Source: RUG472 sp045224495 (GTDB lineage: Bacteria; Bacillota; Clostridia; Christensenellales; CAG-138). From it: DNA of 7,424 nt. Below, in pieces: positions 1-5,580 of this stretch (within the stretch, counting starts at the first letter, position 1; each line of letters starts with the position of its first letter). A program made the translations under genes and the position numbers. Below the pieces are notes generated by a model that searched no databases, was not told where the DNA came from, and saw only the letters and a list, made by a program, of their open reading frames with translations. The stretch covers positions 1 to 7,424 of the forward strand of contig JBGVAK010000009.1 of NCBI GenBank assembly GCA_045224495.1, written 5' to 3'.

Positions 1-142
1 GGAGCTGGGCAAGCGCATGCAGATCCGGGCCATCCCCAAGTTCAAGTTCGTCCTGGACGAGGGCATCGCCTACAGCGTCCATATCGCTGATATTCTGAGC
101 AAGCTGAATCTGGACGGGGAGAAGAAGACGGATGAAGAATGA
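1..142 (+). CDS. rbfA: Ribosome-binding factor A, C-terminal end (partial)
   Basis: This is the 3' end of a gene that begins before the window. Reading from base 2 there are 46 codons and then TGA at 140-142. The visible tail contains RAIPKFKFVLDE followed by a helix ending ADILSKLN. This fits the C-terminus of RbfA, where a conserved R-x-x-P-x-(L/F)-x-F-x-x-D stretch precedes a final helix. RbfA is a small KH-fold protein that binds the 30S subunit and helps mature the 5' end of 16S rRNA. The assignment rests on this tail plus context: rbfA directly precedes the DHH phosphoesterase and truB in many Firmicutes. Its stop lies 11 bp inside the next gene, so the two are probably translationally coupled. 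The N-terminal part cannot be judged. Confidence 0.85.
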   Translation, partial: ELGKRMQIRAIPKFKFVLDEGIAYSVHIADILSKLNLDGEKKTDEE

Positions 143-1085
143 CGCCGTCGCCTTCCTGCGCGCACACGACAGCTTCCTGTTGATCGCTCACGTGTCCCCC
201 GACGGGGACACCCTGGGCTCCTGTCTGGCGCTCCAAAAACTCCTGCGGCAGCAGGGCAAGGCGGCATGGGTCGTATGCGACGATCCCGTGCCCCATCTGT
301 ATGCGTTCTTGCCGGGTGCCGACGAAGTGCTTATTGGGGACGCGGCCGCAGACGCCCAGGCCTTCGTGGCCGTGGACTGTGCCAACGCAGCGCGCGCGGG
401 GCGGCCCTGGCAGCGGGCGGGGGAGAAGCCCACGCTGTGCATCGACCACCATATCACCAACCCGGGCTATGCCCAGGTCAACTATATCGAGGATTGCGCC
501 GCTACGGGCGAGCTCATCGCCATCCTCTATGAGGCCTTCGAGGAGCCCATCTCCTCTGACGCGGGCGTATGCCTCTACACCGCTATCGCCACGGACACGG
601 GCAACTTCGCCTATTCCAGCGTCACGTCCCGGACCTTCGCCCTCATGGGCAGGGTCATGGAGAGCGGATTCGATCTCCCCGAGTGCAATCGCCTTCTCTA
701 CCGCAACGAGCGGCTCCAGAAGCTTCGCATGACCGCCCGGACGGTGGAGAACGCCAAGCTCTACCGTGACGAACAGGTCATCGTAGGCACCCTCAGCAAG
801 GCCGAGATGGACGCTGTCAACGGCCTCGACGCGGATTCGGACGGCATCATCGACCGCCTGCGGGACGTGGAGACCGTGGTGGCTGCCTGCTTCCTGCGGG
901 AGGCGGGGACGGGCGAGGTGAAGCTGAGCCTGCGCTCCAAAGCCAAGATAGACTGCGCCGCCCTCGCGAAGAAGTACGGCGGCGGCGGCCATGTGCGGGC
1001 TGCAGGCGCTACCCTGAACATGAGTTTAGAGCAGGCGGAAGCCCAGGTCACCAAGGCCCTGCTGGCCGCCTTCGGCGAGGCGTGA
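132..1085 (+). CDS. nrnA: DHH-family phosphoesterase, NrnA-like oligoribonuclease / pAp phosphatase
   Basis: The 317-aa product has the full DHH/DHHA1 architecture. The metal-binding motifs are HVSPDGDTLGS at residues 20-30 (H20, D24, D26), D82 in VAVDCA, DHH at 105-107, and D155 in ATDTGNFAY. The C-terminal DHHA1 substrate-binding domain carries GGGGH at 283-287 followed by RAAG. Length and motif spacing match Bacillus NrnA, a Mn-dependent enzyme that degrades very short RNAs to mononucleotides and dephosphorylates 3'-phosphoadenosine 5'-phosphate. Some relatives cleave cyclic dinucleotides, so the exact substrate is not certain. The family is cytoplasmic. The ATG at 132 overlaps the rbfA stop by 11 bp and has GGGGAG (116-121) 10 nt upstream. 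The rbfA-nrnA-truB context supports the call, and the product would complement PNPase by finishing its short end products. Confidence 0.9.
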   Translation: MKNDAVAFLRAHDSFLLIAHVSPDGDTLGSCLALQKLLRQQGKAAWVVCDDPVPHLYAFLPGADEVLIGDAAADAQAFVAVDCANAARAGRPWQRAGEKPTLCIDHHITNPGYAQVNYIEDCAATGELIAILYEAFEEPISSDAGVCLYTAIATDTGNFAYSSVTSRTFALMGRVMESGFDLPECNRLLYRNERLQKLRMTARTVENAKLYRDEQVIVGTLSKAEMDAVNGLDADSDGIIDRLRDVETVVAACFLREAGTGEVKLSLRSKAKIDCAALAKKYGGGGHVRAAGATLNMSLEQAEAQVTKALLAAFGEA

Positions 1086-1087
1086 TC

Positions 1088-1963
1088 ATGGAGGGCATCG
1101 TACCCCTGTTGAAGCCTCCGGGCCTGTCCAGCTCCGATTGCGTGGTGGACGTGCGGCGGCTGTTCCAGGAGAAGCGGGTGGGGCATTTGGGCACCCTGGA
1201 CCCCGGCGCGGCGGGTATCTTGCCCGTGTGCGTGGGCCGGGCCGTGCGCCTCTTCGATTACCTGGTGGACAAGGACAAGACCTACCGCTTCGAGCTCATC
1301 CTGGGGGCCGCTACGGATACCCAGGACAGCTTCGGACAGGTGATCGAGACGGGGACGAGGGACGTGACCCCCGCCCAAATAGAGGCCGTCCTGCCCCGCT
1401 TCCGGGGCGAGATCGAGCAGCTGGCGCCCGCCTACTCCGCGTTGAAGAGCAACGGACAGAAGCTATACGACCTGGTCCTCCAGGGAAAGGACGTGCCGGA
1501 GAAGCGCCGCCCCGTGACCATCCGCGACCTCGTCCTGCTCCGGCAGGAGGGGGAAGGACGGTTCCTGCTGGAAATGACCTGCTCCCGGGGCACCTACGTC
1601 AGGACCATGTGTCACGACCTGGGCCATGCCCTGGGCACCTGCGGCCATATGGGCGTCCTCCTGCGGACCCGATCCGGCCCCTTCTCGGTGGAGCGCTCCT
1701 GTACCGTGGAGGAGCTGAAGACCCTGCAGGGAGCGGGACGGCTGGAAGAAGCTCTGATCTCCTGCGAGGAGGCCCTGACCCAGTTTCCGGCCCTGACCTT
1801 ACCGGGCGATCGGCTGATCCCCACCCAAAACGGCCTTCCCACGGACCTCCATGGCGCTGACCGTCGACCCGACGGCGTCGTGCGGCTCTACTGCGGCGGC
1901 GCGTTCCTGGGCGTGGGCAGGGTGGAAAATGACCGGGTGCGCCTGGTCGTGCATCTGTATTAG
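1088..1963 (+). CDS. truB: tRNA pseudouridine(55) synthase TruB
   Basis: The 291-aa product converts U55 of the tRNA T-arm to pseudouridine. The catalytic motif is VGHLGTLDPGAAGILPV at residues 31-47, with the nucleophile Asp38. DKTYRFELILGAATDTQD (63-80) is the TruB KxY and substrate-loop region, and SRGTYVRTMCHDLG (166-179) is the conserved RGTYVR motif. A small C-terminal domain of about 60 residues follows and ends in a PUA-like strand set (VRLYCGGAFLGVGRVE). I chose the ATG at 1088 because GAGG at 1077-1080 sits 7 nt upstream. An in-frame GTG at 1082 overlaps the previous stop but is only 1 nt from that GAGG. The gene follows nrnA at once, so coupling is likely. It ends in tandem TAG TAG (1961-1966), just before ribF. 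Confidence 0.95.
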   Translation: MEGIVPLLKPPGLSSSDCVVDVRRLFQEKRVGHLGTLDPGAAGILPVCVGRAVRLFDYLVDKDKTYRFELILGAATDTQDSFGQVIETGTRDVTPAQIEAVLPRFRGEIEQLAPAYSALKSNGQKLYDLVLQGKDVPEKRRPVTIRDLVLLRQEGEGRFLLEMTCSRGTYVRTMCHDLGHALGTCGHMGVLLRTRSGPFSVERSCTVEELKTLQGAGRLEEALISCEEALTQFPALTLPGDRLIPTQNGLPTDLHGADRRPDGVVRLYCGGAFLGVGRVENDRVRLVVHLY

Positions 1964-1970
1964 TAGATTT

Positions 1971-2900
1971 ATGAGTGAACAAACGACGAAATCGAGATCG
2001 GTCCTGGCCCTGGGCATGTTCGACGGGGTCCATGTGGCGCATCAGGCCTTGATCGCCCAGGCGGCGGGCGCAGCCTGGGCCCTGGACGCCCAGACCGTGG
2101 CCTTCACCTTCACCGACGCCCCGGGAAAGCTCCTGCATCTGCCGGTGACCAATTTGTCCACCCCGGCTCAGCGGACGGCCTGGCTCATGGAAGCGGGGGC
2201 GGACAGGGTGGATATGGTGGACTTCACACGGGACTTTGCGGACCTGTCCCCCGAGGGCTTCGTAGATTTTTTGCAGCAGCGGTATGACATCGCCGCCCTG
2301 GCCGCCGGGTTCAACTACACCTTCGGCAAGTACGGCGCCGGCACCGCTAAGACCCTGCAGGAGCTGGGGGCGGAGCACGGCTTTCAGGTCATCATCGCCG
2401 AGCCCGTGCTGGTGGACGGCGAGCCCGTGTCCAGCACCCGCATCCGCGCCCTGGTGAACGAAGGCAGGATGGAGGCTGCCCGGGTCCTTCTGGGCCGTCC
2501 CTACACCCTGACGGGCGCTGTTGCCTCCGCCCGGCACATCGGCCGCACCCTGGGCTATCCCACGGCCAACCTGGAGACGGAGGAGCAGCTGCTGCCGCTC
2601 GACGGGGTCTACGCCACGCTGGCCCTGGTGGGGGGAAGGGAGCGCCCCGCCGTGACCAACGTGGGCCGCAATCCCACCGTGGCGGGCTGGCGTCGGACCG
2701 TGGAGACCTACATCCTGGACGAGGATCTGGCCCTATACGGTTCGGAGCTGTCCGTAGCCTTTCTCGCCCGTCTGCGGGAGGAGCGGACCTTCCCTTCCCG
2801 GGAGGCTCTTTCCGAGCAGATCGGCCGGGACGTGCAGGCGGCGAAAAAACTTTTAGATTCCGAGAAAAAAACTGTTTACAACCAGAAGGGTTTGTGGTAA
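1971..2900 (+). CDS. ribF: Bifunctional riboflavin kinase / FAD synthetase RibF
   Basis: The 309-aa protein phosphorylates riboflavin to FMN and adenylylates FMN to FAD. The N-terminal nucleotidyltransferase domain (about 10-165) shows GMFDGVHVAHQ (15-25), GFNYTFGKYGAG (113-124) and SSTRIR (154-159). The C-terminal kinase domain (about 175-295) shows GYPTAN (195-200) with the nucleotide/metal-binding PTAN motif, DGVYA (211-215), NVGRNPT (230-236) and VET with the likely catalytic Glu245. Length is normal. The usual HxGH signature of the transferase domain reads HVAH here (Gly to Ala at 23). The in-frame reading extends upstream to 1851, but that part runs inside truB in another frame, and homology begins just after the ATG at 1971. 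No Shine-Dalgarno precedes that ATG, so it is probably reached from the truB stop 7 nt upstream. The last codons overlap the rpsO promoter. Confidence 0.93.
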   Translation: MSEQTTKSRSVLALGMFDGVHVAHQALIAQAAGAAWALDAQTVAFTFTDAPGKLLHLPVTNLSTPAQRTAWLMEAGADRVDMVDFTRDFADLSPEGFVDFLQQRYDIAALAAGFNYTFGKYGAGTAKTLQELGAEHGFQVIIAEPVLVDGEPVSSTRIRALVNEGRMEAARVLLGRPYTLTGAVASARHIGRTLGYPTANLETEEQLLPLDGVYATLALVGGRERPAVTNVGRNPTVAGWRRTVETYILDEDLALYGSELSVAFLARLREERTFPSREALSEQIGRDVQAAKKLLDSEKKTVYNQKGLW

Positions 2901-2903
2901 AGT
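2875..2903 (+). promoter_or_regulatory. Sigma-A type promoter for rpsO, inside the ribF 3' end
   Basis: TTTACA at 2875-2880 (5 of 6 match to the -35 consensus) is followed after exactly 17 bp by TAAAGT at 2898-2903 (4 of 6 match to the -10). A TG one base before the -10 (2895-2896) gives an extended -10 element. The surrounding DNA is AT-rich against a GC-rich background. Transcription would start near 2909-2911, leaving a leader of about 95 nt before rpsO. The promoter overlaps the last codons and the stop of ribF. The match is seen in the sequence; activity is inferred. Confidence 0.7.
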
Positions 2904-2916
2904 ATCACAGGTCAAA

Positions 2917-2996
2917 CCGCAGACTGGGTCCAAGCGTGTCTCCGGGCCCTACAGCCTTCACTTTCCCTCAGTTTGCGGGGCTAAAATACAAGGAGG
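2917..2996 (+). promoter_or_regulatory. Structured rpsO mRNA leader, candidate S15 autoregulatory element
   Basis: CCGCAGACTG (2917-2926) can pair with CAGTTTGCGG (2969-2978) over ten base pairs with one G-U. Inside it, GGTCC (2927-2931) pairs with GGGCC (2944-2948), again with one G-U, closing a 12-nt loop. The unpaired linker 2949-2968 contains CCTTC (2955-2959), which can pair with GGAGG (2992-2996) of the rpsO ribosome binding site. That would make a pseudoknot-like fold that hides the site. S15 is known to repress its own mRNA through several unrelated leader structures in different bacteria. The pairings are visible; S15 binding is inference. Confidence 0.45.
2991..2996 (+). promoter_or_regulatory. 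rpsO ribosome binding site
   Basis: AGGAGG is a full Shine-Dalgarno core 9 nt before the ATG at 3006. It fixes the rpsO start and is the strand that the upstream leader could mask. Confidence 0.85.
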
Positions 2997-3005
2997 ATAT
3001 ATACT

Positions 3006-3260
3006 ATGACCAAACAGGAGATCATCACCAAGTACGCCCTGCACGAGGGCGACACCGGTTCCCCCGAGGTGCAGATCGCGCTGCTCACCGCGCGGATCAA
3101 TCACCTCAACGAGCACCTTGCCAACAACAAGAACGACCATCACAGCCGTCGCGGCCTTTTGAAGATGGTCGGTCAGCGCCGGGGCCTTCTCAACTACCTG
3201 AAGGAGAAGGACATCGAGCGGTATCGTGCCATCCTGGCAGCGCTGAACCTCAGAAAGTAA
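3006..3260 (+). CDS. rpsO: 30S ribosomal protein S15
   Basis: The 84-aa product is a near-canonical S15, the primary 16S rRNA-binding protein that organises the platform of the 30S subunit and contacts the 50S in bridge B4. Seen directly are HEGDTGSPEVQIALLT (residues 13-28), the DHHSRRGLLKMVGQRR segment (44-59) with the conserved H-S-R-R-G-L RNA-contact residues, and a C-terminus ending LNLRK. It is about 4-5 residues shorter than the common 88-89 aa form. The shortening is at the extreme N-terminus, before the first conserved helix, and is unlikely to matter. The AGGAGG site fixes the start. It lies between its own promoter and a strong terminator, so it can be expressed as a single-gene unit as well as by readthrough from ribF. 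Autoregulation through the leader is plausible. Confidence 0.97.
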   Translation: MTKQEIITKYALHEGDTGSPEVQIALLTARINHLNEHLANNKNDHHSRRGLLKMVGQRRGLLNYLKEKDIERYRAILAALNLRK

Positions 3261-3273
3261 AGGACAAGGCAGG

Positions 3274-3303
3274 GAGGCGGGCGAAAAACCCGCCTCTATT
3301 TTT
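3274..3303 (+). terminator. Intrinsic terminator after rpsO
   Basis: GAGGCGGG (3274-3281) and CCCGCCTC (3289-3296) form a perfect 8-bp GC-rich stem with a CGAAAAA loop. TATTTTT (3297-3303) follows. It starts 14 nt after the rpsO stop and separates rpsO from pnp, although partial readthrough is possible. Confidence 0.88.
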
Positions 3304-3376
3304 GGGCGCTCCTCCTTGCGCTCAAAGGGGCTCATAAGATATAGGCATCAATATAAGAAAGAGGATATAAAGAGGA
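3304..3376 (+). promoter_or_regulatory. pnp leader with duplicated ribosome-binding motif
   Basis: Between the rpsO terminator and pnp lie 73 bp. A small hairpin is possible (GGGCGC 3304-3309 with GCGCTC 3318-3323, 8-nt loop). AAAGAGGA occurs twice, at 3358-3365 and 3369-3376, separated by TAT. The second copy directly abuts the ATG and is too close to serve it well; the first places GAGG 12 nt away. A weak promoter such as TTGCGC (3316-3321), an 18-bp gap, then TATAGG (3340-3345) can be drawn but is not convincing. pnp may depend on readthrough. Confidence 0.4.
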
Positions 3377-5482
3377 ATGTTCAAACAGTTCGAAACCATG
3401 ATCGGCGATCGCAAGCTCATCGTCGAGACCGGCAAGTATGCCGAACAGGCAGGCGGCTCCTGCCTGGTGCGCTGCGGCGGTACCGCGGTGCTGGTCTGCG
3501 CCACCGTGGCGAAGGCGCCCCGGGACGGCGTGGATTTTCTGCCCCTGTCCATTGAATTCGAAGAGAAGCTCTACTCCGTGGGCAAGATCCCCGGCGGCTT
3601 CATCAAGCGGGAAGGCCGTCCCTCCGAGAAGGCCATCCTGACCGACCGGCTCATCGACCGGCCCCTCCGGCCCCTGTTCCCCAAGGGCTTCTACAACGAC
3701 GTGCAGGTCATCGCCACCTGCCTCTCCGTGGACCAGGACGTGCAGCCTGACATCATGGCCATGCTGGGCTCCTCCATCGCGCTCTCCATCTCCGAAGCCC
3801 CCTTCATGGGCCCCACGGGCTCTGTGGCCGTCGGGTACGTGGACGGCAAGTACGTCCTGAACCCCGGCGTGGAGGATCGGGAGAACAGCCGCCTGAACCT
3901 GACCGTTGCCGGCACCAAGGACGCCGTCATGATGGTGGAGGCCGGCGCGCAGGAGCTGACCGAGGAGGAGATGCTGGGCGCCATCCTGTTCGCCCATGAG
4001 GAGATCAAGAAGATCTGCGCCTTCATCCAGGGCATCCAGGACGAGATCGGCAAGCCCAAGATGGAGGTCAACATCCATAAGCCCGCGGAGGAGCTGGACA
4101 AGGCCGTCCGCGAATTCGCCATGGACAAGGTCGTCTGGCAGATGGACACCTTCGACCGCCACGAGCGGGAGACCCGCACCGAGCAGGTGAAGGCTGAGGT
4201 CCACGAAGCTTTCGACGAAGCCCATCCCGACGAGGGCAAGGACATCGACGCCATCCTGTACAACATGACCAAGGAGGTCATGCGGGACAAGATCATCAAC
4301 AAGAAGATCCGTCCCGACGGCCGCGGCCAGGAGGAGATCCGGCCCATCTGGTGTGAGGCGGGCATCTTCGAGCGGACCCACGGCAGCGCCGTGTTCACCC
4401 GGGGCCAGACCCAGGTCATGACCATCGCCACCCTGGGCACCATCGCCGAAGCCCAGATCCTGGACGGCATCGGCCTCGAGGACTCCAAGCGGTACATGCA
4501 TCAGTACAACATGCCCCCCTACAGCACCGGTGAAACCCGTCCCGTGCGCAGCCCCGGCCGCCGCGAGATCGGTCACGGCGCCCTGGCGGAGCGGGCGTTG
4601 CTCCCCGTGCTCCCCTCTGAGGAGGAGTTCCCCTACTGCATGCGCCTCGTTTCCGAGGTCATCTCCAGCAACGGCTCCACCTCCCAGGCCAGCATCTGCG
4701 CCAGCACCCTGGCCCTCATGGACGCAGGCGTGCCCATCAAGAAGATGGTGGCCGGCGTAGCTATGGGCCTCATCAAGGACGTGGACACCGGCAACATCGC
4801 TGTTTTGACCGACATCCAGGGCCTCGAAGACTTCCTGGGCGACATGGACTTCAAGGTGGCCGGTACCCGGGAGGGCATCACCGCCATCCAGATGGATATC
4901 AAGATCAAGGGCATCGACGAGGAGATCCTGACCCGCGCCTTGGCCCAGGCTCGCCGCGGTCGGCTGTTCATCCTGGACAAGATGTGCGAGTGCCTGAGCG
5001 AGCCCCGTGCGGAGCTCTCTCCCTACGCGCCCCGGATCATCAGCTTCAAGATCAACCCCGACAAGATCCGCGACGTCATCGGCTCCGGCGGCAAGACCAT
5101 CAACGGCATCATCGCCCAGACCGGCGTCAAGATCGACATCGAGGACGACGGCACCGTGTCCATCGCCTCTCCCGACGAGGCGGCGGCGCAGGAGGCCAAG
5201 CGCATCATCGACAGCATCGTGAAGGAGATCGAGGTGGGCGAGGTGTACCTGGGCACTGTGGTCAACATCCAGAGCTTCGGTGCGTTCATCAACCTGACTC
5301 CCGGCAAGGACGGTTTGCTCCACATCTCCCGCATGGACAAGAAGCGGGTCGCCAAGGTGGAGGACGTCATGAACCTGGGCGACAAGGTGCTGGTCCGGGT
5401 CATCGAGATCGACCCCAAGACGGGCAAGATCAGTCTGGATCGCAAGGGCCTGCTTCCCGAGGACGAGAAGAAGGACAACTAA
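3377..5482 (+). CDS. pnp: Polyribonucleotide nucleotidyltransferase (PNPase)
   Basis: The 701-aa protein is a full-length PNPase, the phosphorolytic 3'-5' exoribonuclease that releases nucleoside diphosphates and works as a trimeric ring in the cytoplasm. The first RNase PH domain (about 1-225) includes FIKREGRPSEKAILTDRLIDRP (75-96). A helical linker follows. The second, catalytic RNase PH domain (about 310-540) includes RSPGRREIGHGALAERALLP (391-410) and EDFLGDMDFK (484-493), where D485, D491 and K493 align with the E. coli catalytic D486, D492 and K494. A KH domain follows with VIGSGGKTI (567-575), then an S1 domain (about 621-690) with GxVVNIQSFGAFINLTPGKDGLLHIS features. The start matches the family N-terminus. 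The rpsO-pnp order is very widely conserved. Nothing is missing or frameshifted. Confidence 0.98.
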   Translation: MFKQFETMIGDRKLIVETGKYAEQAGGSCLVRCGGTAVLVCATVAKAPRDGVDFLPLSIEFEEKLYSVGKIPGGFIKREGRPSEKAILTDRLIDRPLRPLFPKGFYNDVQVIATCLSVDQDVQPDIMAMLGSSIALSISEAPFMGPTGSVAVGYVDGKYVLNPGVEDRENSRLNLTVAGTKDAVMMVEAGAQELTEEEMLGAILFAHEEIKKICAFIQGIQDEIGKPKMEVNIHKPAEELDKAVREFAMDKVVWQMDTFDRHERETRTEQVKAEVHEAFDEAHPDEGKDIDAILYNMTKEVMRDKIINKKIRPDGRGQEEIRPIWCEAGIFERTHGSAVFTRGQTQVMTIATLGTIAEAQILDGIGLEDSKRYMHQYNMPPYSTGETRPVRSPGRREIGHGALAERALLPVLPSEEEFPYCMRLVSEVISSNGSTSQASICASTLALMDAGVPIKKMVAGVAMGLIKDVDTGNIAVLTDIQGLEDFLGDMDFKVAGTREGITAIQMDIKIKGIDEEILTRALAQARRGRLFILDKMCECLSEPRAELSPYAPRIISFKINPDKIRDVIGSGGKTINGIIAQTGVKIDIEDDGTVSIASPDEAAAQEAKRIIDSIVKEIEVGEVYLGTVVNIQSFGAFINLTPGKDGLLHISRMDKKRVAKVEDVMNLGDKVLVRVIEIDPKTGKISLDRKGLLPEDEKKDN

Positions 5483-5497
5483 ATCACAGCAGCGCTT

Positions 5498-5530
5498 GGG
5501 GGCGTAATGAATTCATTACGCCCTCTTTTG
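5498..5530 (+). terminator. Intrinsic terminator after pnp, built on a perfect palindrome
   Basis: Bases 5500-5523 are a perfect 24-bp palindrome (half-site GGGCGTAATGAA, centred between 5511 and 5512, with an EcoRI-type GAATTC at the centre). In RNA this gives a 10-bp stem with an AAUU loop. The stem is extended by G5499-U5524 and G5498-C5525 and followed by TTTTG. It begins 15 nt after the pnp stop. The T tract is short, so termination may be partial. Confidence 0.78.
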
Positions 5531-5565
5531 TTAACCGGGGCTCCTTTGGGGCACCCTATCCGAAA

Positions 5566-5571
5566 AAGGAG
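5566..5571 (+). promoter_or_regulatory. Ribosome binding site that fixes the TTG start of the M16 gene
   Basis: AAGGAG lies 9 nt before TTG at 5581. No ATG or GTG lies at a workable distance in that frame, and homology to M16 peptidases starts directly after the TTG. Confidence 0.8.
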
Positions 5572-5580
5572 AACAGCACT

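Noticed and set aside
42..992. 316-codon minus-strand frame across the nrnA-type gene
   Set aside because: Shadow of GC-biased codons on the opposite strand of a gene with all DHH motifs intact; no homology recognised.
1851..1970. Upstream extension of the ribF frame starting at ATG 1851
   Set aside because: The extra 40 residues are the out-of-frame reading of truB and resemble no RibF N-terminus; the ATG at 1971 fits the family.
1599..2537. 312-codon minus-strand frame across the end of truB and most of ribF
   Set aside because: Spans two well-supported + strand genes, shows no family motif and becomes Arg/Pro-rich; a GC-content artefact.
3332..5323. Very long open frame (663 codons) on the minus strand across pnp
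   Set aside because: It lies antisense to the unmistakable pnp gene. Its composition (rich in Leu, Val, Asp, Gly, Ala, His) is what reverse-complemented GC-ending codons produce. No recognisable domain or ribosome site.
5537..5560. GGGGCTCC-TTT-GGGGCACCC near-repeat between pnp and the M16 gene
   Set aside because: It recalls palindromic intergenic repeats of Clostridia, but the arms do not pair well and no second full copy is in the window.
5531..5580. Possible promoter for the M16 gene (TTGTTA at 5528-5533)
   Set aside because: No acceptable -10 element lies 16-18 bp downstream; the nearest TATCCG is 23 bp away.
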